64,000 bases of DNA from Kineosporia rhizophila (GTDB taxonomy: Bacteria > Actinomycetota > Actinomycetes > Actinomycetales > Kineosporiaceae). Positions 7,857 through 16,148 of the stretch are shown here, piece after piece (the stretch's first letter is position 1; each line of letters opens with the position of its first letter). The notes under the pieces were generated by a model. The model saw only the letters and a program-made list of their open reading frames with translations, was not told the DNA's origin and made no database searches. The position numbers were made by a program, and so were the translations under genes. Location of the stretch: assembly GCF_021277265.1 (NCBI RefSeq), contig NZ_JAJSOH010000007.1:186001-250000 (forward strand), given 5' to 3'.

Positions 7857-8825
7857 TCAGAGCGTGGCCCTGAGTTCCTCCTGATGGGCCAGCAGCCAGT
7901 CCTCCAGCGACTGCAGCCGGGGGTTGAGCGTGCGCAGGTGCTCCAGGTCGCGGTGCGCGACGAACGACTCGGAGGCCTCGGCGTAGAACTGGAACATGTT
8001 GCCCAGTTCCTCCGCGGCGGGAAAACCGGCTGCGCGCAACTGGTCGAAGGTCAGCGGCCGGTAGTCCACCGGTTCACCGATCACCTTGGCCAGCAGCCCG
8101 GCGATCTCGGCACCGGTGGCGTGGGTGCCGGCCAGGCCGACCGTCCGGCCGACGTAGCGCTGGCCGGCGGCGAAGATGCCGTACGCGGTGCGGCCGATGT
8201 CCTCGGCGGCCACTGCGGACAGCGCGGCCTCGTCCATGGCCAACGCAAGCACCAGCCGGCCGTCCGGCCCGCGCTGCGGCCCCTGCCCACTCGTGAAGGC
8301 CTCGTAGAAGAAGGTGGTCTCCAGGAACGTGGTGGGCACGCCCTGTTCGTTGAAGTACGCGTTCGCCTCGGCCTTGGCGTCGAAGTGAGGCACCGTGTAA
8401 CCGTCTTCCAGCACCGGCACGTCGGTCCCCAGGTGCCGGAAATAGGGACGGGTGTCCTCGAGGGTCGACCAGACCACGTGCTTCAGCCCCGCCTCGCGGG
8501 CGGCCCGGGCCGCGTTCGCGGCCTGCGTCAGTTCGAGCTTGGAGCGGGACTGGCCGGGAGCGACGTCCGGATCCCAGTAGTTGGTCACGACGAACGCACC
8601 GTAGGCCCCCTCGAAGGCCGCCCGCAGGCTCGCCTCGTCACCGAGGTCGGCCGCGACCACCTCGGCCCCCGCGTCGGCCAGAGCCCGGGCCTTGGCCGAG
8701 GAGGGGTTGCGGGTGATTGCCCGAAGGACGAACGGCCCGTCCGGTGCCTCCAGGACGGCCCGCGCCAGGCCCCCACCCTGCGCCCCGGTCGCCCCCACCA
8801 CGGCAATGATCTTCTTGTCGGTCAC
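7857..8825 (-). CDS. NmrA-family NAD(P)-binding protein
   Basis: A 322-residue atypical short-chain dehydrogenase-like protein. The dinucleotide-binding motif GATGAQGGG lies at 11-19, and TRNPSS further along is the usual place for NADP phosphate recognition. Family-typical segments include VVTNYWDP, HVVWSTLED near 140 and TTFLETTFFYEAF. NmrA/HSCARG proteins can be redox sensors or reductases acting on quinones or other small molecules; this one lacks an obvious YxxxK catalytic pair. It begins with GTG and is divergent from the XRE regulator gene, which is its likely controller. Confidence 0.87.
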   Translation of the reverse strand: MTDKKIIAVVGATGAQGGGLARAVLEAPDGPFVLRAITRNPSSAKARALADAGAEVVAADLGDEASLRAAFEGAYGAFVVTNYWDPDVAPGQSRSKLELTQAANAARAAREAGLKHVVWSTLEDTRPYFRHLGTDVPVLEDGYTVPHFDAKAEANAYFNEQGVPTTFLETTFFYEAFTSGQGPQRGPDGRLVLALAMDEAALSAVAAEDIGRTAYGIFAAGQRYVGRTVGLAGTHATGAEIAGLLAKVIGEPVDYRPLTFDQLRAAGFPAAEELGNMFQFYAEASESFVAHRDLEHLRTLNPRLQSLEDWLLAHQEELRATL

Positions 8826-9009
8826 TTCGATCAGCTCTTCTCTGGTCTCGTCGGCGCCGGGCCGTGCGGCGCCGTGCTGTGCTGGCCCTGCTGGTGCGGT
8901 GACGAGCCTGCGCCTTCGACCAGGGACGGCACCTCACCAGCCGGTGGGTACCAACAGCAGGGGATGGCTGAGGATGGCTGGGGCCCGCGGGGCGGCCGAT
9001 ACTGGTCGG

Positions 9010-9837
9010 GTGGCGGAACTCAGGAACGACCTCGGCGACTTTCTGCGTACCCGGCGGGCATCCCTGAGCCCGGAAGAGACGGGTGTGCCCACCTACGGCA
9101 CGCCTCGGCGGGTGCCGGGGCTGCGCCGCGAGGAAGTGGCCATGCTCGCCGGGGTGAGCGTGAACTACTACACGCGGCTGGAACAGGGCGAGAGCCACCA
9201 GATGTCCGACTCCGTCCTGGACGCCCTGGCCCGGGCCCTGCGCCTGGCCGAGGGGGAGCGCCGGCACCTGGAGCGGCTGGCCTGGCCCTCCCAGTTCACC
9301 CGCCGCGACCCGGATTCCGAGACCGGCCCCGAGACGGTGCGCGACTCGTTGCGGGCGATGGTCGAGGCCAACACCGAGCAGGCGGTCGGCATCATCGGCC
9401 GCCACCTCGACAATCTGGGCGGCAACCGGCTCTGGAACGCCCTTTTCGGCCTCCGCCCGGACCGGCGCACCAACGGCGTGCTGCGGATGTTCCTCGACCC
9501 GGCGATGCGCGACCTGCACGTGGACTGGGAGCGCGCGGCCACCGAGCTGGCCTCCTACCTGCGCACGGCCACCGGCGAGCACCCGGACGACCCGGCCCTG
9601 GCGGCGATCATCGGCGAACTCAGCATCAAGAGCCCGGACTTCGTCCGGATCTGGGCCCGGCACCCGGTGGCCGAGTGCGCCGCCGGCGTCCACGTGCTCG
9701 ACCACCCGGTGGTAGGCCGGCTTACCCTGAACGACGAGAGCCTGCGGGTGCCCGACGGCGCCGGGCAGCGAGTCAACTTCATCTCCCCGGCCGACGACGT
9801 GTCCGCCGAGCGGCTGCGGCTGCTCAGCCTGAGCTGA
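9010..9837 (+). CDS. XRE-type regulator with MmyB-like ligand domain
   Basis: A 275-residue regulator: an N-terminal helix-turn-helix (about 10-75; VPGLRREEVAMLAGVSVNYYTRLEQGE) followed by the MmyB-like C-terminal domain (about 100-270) typical of actinomycete regulators. The GTG chosen gives the usual start just before LGDFLRTRRASL; an ATG at 8974 would add 12 residues and is a credible alternative. It is divergent from the NmrA-like gene. In this family the regulator commonly represses an adjacent oxidoreductase gene until a small ligand binds, which is the inference here. Confidence 0.85.
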   Translation: MAELRNDLGDFLRTRRASLSPEETGVPTYGTPRRVPGLRREEVAMLAGVSVNYYTRLEQGESHQMSDSVLDALARALRLAEGERRHLERLAWPSQFTRRDPDSETGPETVRDSLRAMVEANTEQAVGIIGRHLDNLGGNRLWNALFGLRPDRRTNGVLRMFLDPAMRDLHVDWERAATELASYLRTATGEHPDDPALAAIIGELSIKSPDFVRIWARHPVAECAAGVHVLDHPVVGRLTLNDESLRVPDGAGQRVNFISPADDVSAERLRLLSLS

Positions 9838-9960
9838 CCGCCGAGCGGTTGTCCCCGACAGCCGACAGCCGACCAATGACCGATGACTGCCGGCCGCCGA
9901 GACTGCCGGCCACGGAGACGCCGAGACTGCCTGCCACCGAGACGGCCGGCCACCGAGACG

Positions 9961-10136
9961 GCCGAGACTGCCGACGGCCGAGACTGCCGACGGCCGAGAC
10001 TGCCGACGGCCGAGACTGCCGACGGCCGAGACTGCCGACGGCCGAGACTGCCGACGGCCGAGACTGCCGACGGCCGAGACTGCCGACGGCCGAGACCGCC
10101 GACGGCCGAGACCGCCGACGGCCGAGACCGCCGAGA
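9961..10136. repeat. 16-bp tandem repeat array (about 11 units)
   Basis: Head-to-tail copies of a 16-base unit GCCGAGACTGCCGACG. Eight consecutive units are identical (9961-10088), two carry a T-to-C change (10089-10120), and a last partial unit diverges. Decayed versions extend upstream to about 9882. The array fills most of the 320-base gap between the convergent XRE and AraC genes, and no gene lies in that gap. The unit length is not a multiple of three and no spacers occur, so it is neither a coding repeat nor a CRISPR. Confidence 0.9.
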
Positions 10137-10157
10137 CTGTCGAACAGCGGCGGCTGT

Positions 10158-11216
10158 TCATCCTGAACCGGCCGCCCGTGAGCCGGCGGGTTCCCGGCGG
10201 GACGCGGCATCGCGGTACTGCTTGGGTGAGGAGCCGACCACCCGCCGGAAAGCCGTACTGAAGGCGCTCTCGGACTCGTAGCCGGTGGCGACGGCGAGTT
10301 CGGAGATGGAGTGGGTGTTGCGGCGTAGGGCGTCGCGGGCCAGGTTCATGCGCCACTGGATCAGGTACTCCAAAGGCGTTGTGCCGAGCTGCTTCCTGAA
10401 AGCAGACGCGAACGTGGAGCGGGACATCCCGGCAACGGCGGCCAGCTCCTGAAGGGACCAGCGGTGCGACACGTCACCGTGCAGGGCGCGCAGGGCCGCA
10501 CCGACGCCGTCGTCGCAGAGCGCTCCGAGCCAGCCGAGGGGATGTTCGGTCTGGCCGACGTGGGCGCGCAGCATGTGCACGAAGAGGACCTGCACCAAGT
10601 GATCCAGCAGGAAAGGGCTACCGACGCTGCAGTTCTTCACTTCGGTGCTGAACAGCTCGGCCACTTGGGCGAGTTGCTCATTGCGCCCGTCGTCGGCCCG
10701 GACGTGTACCAGTCGGGGCAGCACGTTGGTCAGCACTGCGGCATTGGCCTCGTCGAACCGGATCTGCCCACCGAACAGGCCGAAATCCACATCCGCCTCG
10801 GACCCGATACACACCTGGCCGTTCGCTGCGCTCTCCCACACAGCCTGCGTCGGCAGTGATTCCACGGTCAGAGAACTGGACAGCCGATACGCCGGAGGGT
10901 TGACCAGCAGGAAGACATCGCCCTCGTTCAGGAGCGCGATCCCGTGGTCGTCCTCGAACTCCAGCCAGCACTCGCCCCGCTCCACGGCCCAGATCTGCAC
11001 GTGATCGAACGCCTCGAAGCGCAGTGCCCAGGACCCGGCCGCCCGGAACCCCGGATAGACCTCCGATCGGGGCCGGAGCAAGCTCATCGTGCCGGTCACG
11101 GGATCACAAGGGCCAAGCATTGGCGCTGGGCTGGACGATCCATAAAACATCCCCCACTGCACATTACGGATCGTACCGTCCTCGCAAATCCTTCCCGTTG
11201 TCTTGGCTGCGATCAC
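10158..11216 (-). CDS. AraC-family transcriptional regulator
   Basis: Up to 352 residues. An N-terminal cupin-like ligand domain (AraC_binding/Cupin_6 type; LRPRSEVYPGF, AVERGECWLEFED, NEGDVFLLVNPPAYRL) is followed by a C-terminal pair of helix-turn-helix motifs (about 240-335; SLQELAAVAGMSRSTFASAFRK and SISELAVATGYESESAFSTAFRR, then GSSPKQYR). The start is uncertain: ATG codons at 11150 and 11120 would give shorter proteins closer to the family's usual length of about 300-320. The C-terminus ends 21 bases from the 16-bp array, and the region upstream contains the CTGGTG array. Ligand unknown. Confidence 0.88.
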   Translation of the reverse strand: MIAAKTTGRICEDGTIRNVQWGMFYGSSSPAPMLGPCDPVTGTMSLLRPRSEVYPGFRAAGSWALRFEAFDHVQIWAVERGECWLEFEDDHGIALLNEGDVFLLVNPPAYRLSSSLTVESLPTQAVWESAANGQVCIGSEADVDFGLFGGQIRFDEANAAVLTNVLPRLVHVRADDGRNEQLAQVAELFSTEVKNCSVGSPFLLDHLVQVLFVHMLRAHVGQTEHPLGWLGALCDDGVGAALRALHGDVSHRWSLQELAAVAGMSRSTFASAFRKQLGTTPLEYLIQWRMNLARDALRRNTHSISELAVATGYESESAFSTAFRRVVGSSPKQYRDAASRREPAGSRAAGSG

Positions 11217-11302
11217 CCAGGATTACCCCCGTTGCAGAACGTAATGGCAGCGTGGGGGTCGCGACTGCTTCGACGTCGGCGGTTTGTCGGCTGGTAGCTC
11301 GT

Positions 11303-11515
11303 GGCTGGTGCTGGTGCTGGTGCTGGTGCTGGTGCTGGTGCTGGTGCCGGTAACTGGTGCTGGTAACTGGTGGCTGGTGCTGGTAACTGGTGCTGGTGGC
11401 TGGGTGCTCGTCGCTGGGGCTCGTTGCTGGTGGCTGGGTGCTCGTCGCTGGGGCTCGTGGCTGGTGGCTGGTGCTCGTCGCTGATGGCTGGTGGCTGGTG
11501 GCTGGTGCGAGCGTG
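11303..11515. repeat. CTGGTG hexanucleotide array with degenerate extension
   Basis: Seven perfect tandem copies of CTGGTG (11305-11346) run into about 165 bases of degenerate relatives built from CTGGTG, CTGGTAA and GCTCGTCGCTGG modules up to the stop codon of the GGDEF-EAL gene. The array occupies almost all of the 299-base gap between that stop and the AraC gene start. It contains no recognisable gene. Any promoter for the AraC gene must lie in or next to it. Confidence 0.85.
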
Positions 11516-13669
11516 CTACTGGGCTATTGCGTTGGGGTAGGCGGCGGCCTGGGTGAGGTTGGACTGGTCGGTCAGCCACTGGCCGAAGGCCTCTGGTGGG
11601 AGGGGGCGGCTGTGGAGGTAGCCCTGGCTGATGTCGCAGCCCAGTTCCCGGACCCGGCGCAGTGCGGCCTCGTCCTCCGTACCCTCGGCCACCAGCCGCA
11701 TGCCCAGGCGGTGGGCCAGTTCGGCGGTGCCGGCGACGATTGCCGCTGTGCGCTCGTCCTCGACCACCCTGCGGGTGAAGGAGCGGTCGATCTTGAGTTC
11801 GGTGGCGGGCAGGATGTTCATGTAGCTCAGTGAGGAGTAGCCGGTGCCGTAGTCGTCGATGCTCAGGCCCACCCCGCGGGCGCTGATCGCCTGCAGGGCG
11901 GCCAGGGCGTCCTCGCGGTTGGTCATCAGCGAGGTCTCCGTGACCTCGATCAGCAGGTCCTGGGGGCGGACGTGACCGGCCAGGAGGATCTCGTCGACGG
12001 TGGGCAGCAGGGCCGGCTCGGTCAGGCAGCTGGCCGAGAGGTTGACCGAGATCCGTAGCTGGCGGCCGTCCTGCTGCCAGTGACGGCCGTGCTCGACCGC
12101 CATCCGCATCACCCGGCCGGTCAGGGCGGGCATGAGGTCGTTGTTCTCGACGATGTCCAGGAACCGGTCCGGTGACAGCAGGCCGAGCCGGGGGTGCTGC
12201 CAGCGCACCAGGGCCTCGACCCCGACGACCGCTCCCGTCCAGACGTCCATCTGGGGCTGGAAGTGCAGCACGATCTGCCCGTTGTCGGCGGGGCCGCGCA
12301 GGGCCACGCCCAGGTCTTCCAGGAGTTCGCGGCGCTCGCGGGCGGCGGCGTCGAGCCCGCGGTCGTAGGCGCGCACGCCCAGGCCCGAGACCTTGGCCTG
12401 GTACATCGCCACGTCGGCCCGCCGCAGCAGTTCTCCGCCGCTCATCAGGCCCGGCTCCAGGCGGGCCACCCCGATGCTGGCGCCCACCTCCAGCAGTCGC
12501 CCGTCGTCCTGCAGCGGGGTCAGCGCGGCGAGCAGCTGCTCGGCCACCTCGACGGCCGGGGTCAGGTGGGTGTCGGGTACGAGCACCGCGAACTCGTCGC
12601 CTCCGAGTCGGGCCAGTAGCGCCTCCGGCGGCAGGCGGCGTTCGAAGGTCTGGGTGGCGTGCCGCAGGACCTGGTCGCCGGTGGCGTGCCCGTAGCGGTC
12701 GTTCACCTCCTTGAACCGGTCCAGGTCGATGATCATCAGCGCCACCGCGCCGCCCTGCTCGACCGCCTCGTCCACCGCGGCCAGCAGCGAACGCCGGTTG
12801 GCGATGCCGGTGAGCTCGTCGGTCAGGGCCTGGTGGCGGGATCGGGTGAGGTCGGTCAGTTCGCCGACCATCGCGACCATGCGCTGCCCGGCCAGCAGGG
12901 TGCCACCGACCACGAGGACGATCACGGCCACTCCGGCGTCGCCGCCCACCACGATCTGCGCGGCCAGGGTGAGGGTTCCGGCGAAGAGCACGATCAGCGA
13001 GCCGAAGATCGAGGAGCGGGTCAGCGGTACGGCCGGCTCGGCCGAGCAGGCGGGGGCCTTCATCCGGGCGGCGATCAGGAGCAGGGCCGCGGCCAGCAGC
13101 CAGGCCGGCGCGGCCCGCACCGGATCGAAGCCGGGCGAGAGCAGATTGACGGTGCTCACGGTGCTGAGGAAGGTCAGGGTCCAGACCGTGAGCCGCATCC
13201 GCCGCTCGCGGCCCAGACGGGCCAGCACGGCGATCCACAGAGCGGTGCCCAGGGCGGTCACGGCCGTTCCGCCGGCGAACATGTCGGCCTGCAACTGCCA
13301 GAACGCCAGCGACGAGGGCCCCGCGGGGTGGTCGTGGACAAGGTTGCCGATCGCCATCAGCACCAGCAGGGCGCCGGCCGTGTTGGCGTTCTCGGTGCTG
13401 GCCCGCATCCCGGTGCGGGCCAGCAGCCAGGAGATCATCGCCTGGTACAGCAGTCCGCAGGCCAGCCCGGTGCCCACCGAGAGCACCAGCGCGGCCCGGC
13501 GGGAGTCCACCAGGCCGGTGAGGACACAGGCGAGCAGGACCGAGACGACGATCGTGGCGGCGCCGGCCGTGAGCCAGCGCTGGAAGTCCTCCCGCCGCGC
13601 CCGACTGCTGCGCACGGGAGCCGTGCACAACAACAGCGCGGTGGCCAGAAGCCCCCATCCGACAACCAT
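11516..13669 (-). CDS. Membrane GGDEF-EAL bifunctional c-di-GMP protein
   Basis: A 717-residue protein with about eight N-terminal transmembrane helices (to about 270), a GGDEF domain (about 285-445) and an EAL domain (about 460-710). GGDEF is intact (LARLGGDEFAVL near 357), but the RxxD inhibitory site is absent (PPEA in its place). The EAL domain keeps GVEALVRWQ near 484, the DDYGTG loop and the AEGTED segment, so phosphodiesterase activity is plausible. It could make or degrade c-di-GMP, or bind it as an effector. The stop codon abuts the hexanucleotide array. Confidence 0.9.
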   Translation of the reverse strand: MVVGWGLLATALLLCTAPVRSSRARREDFQRWLTAGAATIVVSVLLACVLTGLVDSRRAALVLSVGTGLACGLLYQAMISWLLARTGMRASTENANTAGALLVLMAIGNLVHDHPAGPSSLAFWQLQADMFAGGTAVTALGTALWIAVLARLGRERRMRLTVWTLTFLSTVSTVNLLSPGFDPVRAAPAWLLAAALLLIAARMKAPACSAEPAVPLTRSSIFGSLIVLFAGTLTLAAQIVVGGDAGVAVIVLVVGGTLLAGQRMVAMVGELTDLTRSRHQALTDELTGIANRRSLLAAVDEAVEQGGAVALMIIDLDRFKEVNDRYGHATGDQVLRHATQTFERRLPPEALLARLGGDEFAVLVPDTHLTPAVEVAEQLLAALTPLQDDGRLLEVGASIGVARLEPGLMSGGELLRRADVAMYQAKVSGLGVRAYDRGLDAAARERRELLEDLGVALRGPADNGQIVLHFQPQMDVWTGAVVGVEALVRWQHPRLGLLSPDRFLDIVENNDLMPALTGRVMRMAVEHGRHWQQDGRQLRISVNLSASCLTEPALLPTVDEILLAGHVRPQDLLIEVTETSLMTNREDALAALQAISARGVGLSIDDYGTGYSSLSYMNILPATELKIDRSFTRRVVEDERTAAIVAGTAELAHRLGMRLVAEGTEDEAALRRVRELGCDISQGYLHSRPLPPEAFGQWLTDQSNLTQAAAYPNAIAQ

Positions 13670-13771
13670 CAGTCAACCGTCTCTCGAGCCGCACCGGCAC
13701 AACGTGGGCGGCTTCTGCACCCCGTCTGCTGTCGGCCGGAGCCGGGACCAGGCGAGACCTTGCGGCCGCAG

Positions 13772-14737
13772 TCACCCGGAAGAGGGAGAAAGGCGGGTGC
13801 GCACGGCCAGCGCCGCACAGCCCACCACGGCCAGGCCGCCGGCCAGGGTCGGAGCGGTCAGGGTCTCGCCCAGCAGCAGGGCCGCCCAGGCCAGGGTGAG
13901 CACCGGTTGCGCCAGCTGCACCTGACTCACCTGCGCCATGGGCCCGATCGCGAGCCCCCGGTACCAGGCGAAGAAGCCCAGGAACATGCTGACCACGCTG
14001 AGGTAGCCAAAGGCCGCCCACTGCCCGGCCGTGGCCTGCGTGATCTGCTGGGCCTGCGGGTCCTGCTGGGCGATCGACAGACCGGTCAGGGCGAGCATCA
14101 CCGGCGCCGCCACCACCAGGGCCCACGAGATGGTCTGCCACGAGCCGAGCCGGCGCGAGAGCAGCCCGCCCTCGGCGTAACCGACTGCTCCGGCCACCAC
14201 CGCCCCGAACAGCAGCAGGTCGGCCCCGTGCAGCTCGCCCAGCCCGCCGGAACCCAGCGCGGCGAATCCGATCGCCGCGACCGCCCCGACCAGGGCGAAG
14301 ACCCAGAACGAGCGGGCCGGCCGCTCACCCGTCCGCACCACCACGGCCACGGCGGTGGCGGCCGGCAGGATCGCGATCACCACCGCTCCGTGCCCGGCCG
14401 GGACCTCGCTGAGCGCGTACGAGGTGAGTACCGGGAAGCCCAGGACCACCCCGGCGGCGACCACCGCCAGCTGCGCCCACTGCCGACCACGTGGCCGGGA
14501 ACGAGACTGGGAACGGGGCTGGTAACGCGTAGCGATGGACAGGACCAGGGCGGCCAGGACGGCGGCGACCACGGCCCGGCCCGCCCCGATGAACAGCGGC
14601 GGCAGCCCGCGCACGGCTATCCGGGTGAAGATCACCGTGAAGGAGAACGCGACCACCCCGGCGAACCCCCACCGCAGGCCGCTCACCGGCAATAGCACCG
14701 GGGCCGGGGAAGCGATAACGCTACTGTCTGCTGACAT
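13772..14737 (-). CDS. EamA/DMT-family exporter
   Basis: A 321-residue membrane protein with ten predicted helices in two EamA repeats. The first repeat includes FTRIAVRGLPPLFIGAGRAVVAA, and the second includes AQVSQVQLAQPVLTLAWAALLLGE, the typical conserved end of the tenth-helix repeat. Family members export amino acids, nucleosides or other small metabolites. Its start codon overlaps that of the divergent MocR regulator (both ATGs lie in CATG), so the two form a regulator/exporter pair. By analogy with other MocR-linked transporters, an amino compound or vitamin B6-related substrate is possible but unproven. Confidence 0.87.
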   Translation of the reverse strand: MSADSSVIASPAPVLLPVSGLRWGFAGVVAFSFTVIFTRIAVRGLPPLFIGAGRAVVAAVLAALVLSIATRYQPRSQSRSRPRGRQWAQLAVVAAGVVLGFPVLTSYALSEVPAGHGAVVIAILPAATAVAVVVRTGERPARSFWVFALVGAVAAIGFAALGSGGLGELHGADLLLFGAVVAGAVGYAEGGLLSRRLGSWQTISWALVVAAPVMLALTGLSIAQQDPQAQQITQATAGQWAAFGYLSVVSMFLGFFAWYRGLAIGPMAQVSQVQLAQPVLTLAWAALLLGETLTAPTLAGGLAVVGCAALAVRTRLSPSSG

Positions 14738-16148
14738 GAGTCAGGATAGCAGCGAGCGCATCGTCGCCGACCTGCGCGCATGGATCGCCACCGTGCCCCC
14801 GGGGACCCGGGTGCCCTCCAGCCGGGCCCTGTGTGCCCAGCATGCGGCCAGCCCCCTGACGGTGCAGAAGGCCATGCGCGCGCTGACCTCGGCCGGGCTG
14901 ATCGAGAGCCGCCCGGGGGTAGGCACGTTCGTGAGGATGGCACGCGAACACCCACCCGCCGACTACAGCTGGCAAACGTCCACTCTTGGTGCTCTGCAAC
15001 GCCGTCTGCCGCTGACGTCGTCGACGCAGCGGGCGGCAGCCCCGGACGCGATCATCCTGCATTCCGGCTACCCCGACCGTGAACTGCTCCCCGAACGGCA
15101 GGTGCGCGCGGCGATCACCCGTGCTGCCCGGTCGGAGGCTGCGGTCACCCGTTCGCACGCGCACGGAGAACCCGCCCTTCAGGCCTGGTTCGCGGGAGAG
15201 GTGGCCCAGCACACCCCGCCCGGGGTACAGCCGCCCCGCGCGCGTGACGTCCTGATCCTGCCCGGCAGTCAGAGCGGCCTGAGCTCCATCTTCCGGGCGG
15301 TGGTGGGGACGGGGGAGCCGATGCTGATCGAGTCCCCGACCTACTGGGGGGCAATCGTCGCTGCCGCCCAGACCGGCGTGCAGTTGGTACCGGTTGCCGT
15401 CGGTCCCCACGGTCCGGACCCGGCGGAGATCGAGGAGGCGCTACAACGCACGGGTGCCAAGGCTTTCTATGCACAGCCCACGTTCGCCAATCCCACCGGC
15501 GGGCAGTGGTCCGGCGAACTGCGCCGCACGGTGCTGGAGCTGATGCATACCTACAACGCCTTCCTGATCGAGGACGACTGGGCCCATGACCTGGCCATCG
15601 ACGCCGACCCCAGCCCGTTGGCCGCCCAGGACGACGCGGGACACGTCATCTACCTGCGCTCGCTGACCAAAAGCGTCTCCCCGGCGTTACGGGTGGCCGC
15701 GCTCATAGCCCGGGGTCCTGCCTACGGTCGGATCACGGCCGACCGGGGAACCGAAACCATGTACGTCAGTGGGCTTCTGCAGAACGCGGCCCTGGACGTG
15801 GTGACTCAGCCTTCCTGGCGTACTCATTTACGGCAGATGCGCCAACAACTGCGGCACCGGCGTGACCAGCTGGCCGCGGTCGTCCATAAACACATTCCGG
15901 ACGCCCACCTCGAGCAGGTGCCGCTGGGCGGACTGTCCCTGTGGCTGCGTCTGCCCGACGGGACTGATCCGAACGAGCTGGTGCGGGCGTGCGAGGTGCG
16001 GGGAGTGGTCATCGCTTCGGGGGACGAGTGGTTTCCCGCCGAGCCGTCCGGCGCCTACGTACGACTCAACTACTGCGGTCCCGATCCGGAGCGCTTCCCC
16101 GAGGCGGCGCAGATCATCGCGCAGGCTCTTGCGGGGATCAGGACGTAG
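14736..16148 (+). CDS. MocR-family PLP-dependent transcriptional regulator
   Basis: A 470-residue GntR/MocR protein. The N-terminal winged helix (about 5-70) ends in LIESRPGVGTFVRM; the C-terminal domain resembles fold-type I aminotransferases (about 110-465). Visible features are SPTYWGA, the YAQPTFANPTGGQWS substrate-loop segment, EDDWAHDL (cofactor-ring Asp) and the PLP-binding lysine in LRSLTKSVSPALR near residue 311. Such proteins usually sense PLP or an amino compound and regulate an adjacent, divergent gene. The ATG overlaps the exporter's ATG on the other strand. Its end overlaps the convergent ROK gene by 11 bases. Confidence 0.92.
   Translation: MSQDSSERIVADLRAWIATVPPGTRVPSSRALCAQHAASPLTVQKAMRALTSAGLIESRPGVGTFVRMAREHPPADYSWQTSTLGALQRRLPLTSSTQRAAAPDAIILHSGYPDRELLPERQVRAAITRAARSEAAVTRSHAHGEPALQAWFAGEVAQHTPPGVQPPRARDVLILPGSQSGLSSIFRAVVGTGEPMLIESPTYWGAIVAAAQTGVQLVPVAVGPHGPDPAEIEEALQRTGAKAFYAQPTFANPTGGQWSGELRRTVLELMHTYNAFLIEDDWAHDLAIDADPSPLAAQDDAGHVIYLRSLTKSVSPALRVAALIARGPAYGRITADRGTETMYVSGLLQNAALDVVTQPSWRTHLRQMRQQLRHRRDQLAAVVHKHIPDAHLEQVPLGGLSLWLRLPDGTDPNELVRACEVRGVVIASGDEWFPAEPSGAYVRLNYCGPDPERFPEAAQIIAQALAGIRT

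Noticed and set aside
9961..10136. Possible CRISPR array
   Set aside because: The 16-bp units are directly contiguous with no spacers, and no cas gene is present.
7827..10166. Long plus-strand frame of about 780 codons across the NmrA and XRE genes
   Set aside because: Antisense to the NmrA gene and out of frame with the XRE gene. Its tail is only the translated 16-bp repeat.
11223..14141. 972-codon minus-strand frame covering the GGDEF-EAL gene
   Set aside because: Out of frame with the clear GGDEF and EAL domains; its end is the translated CTGGTG array giving a Thr/Ser repeat.
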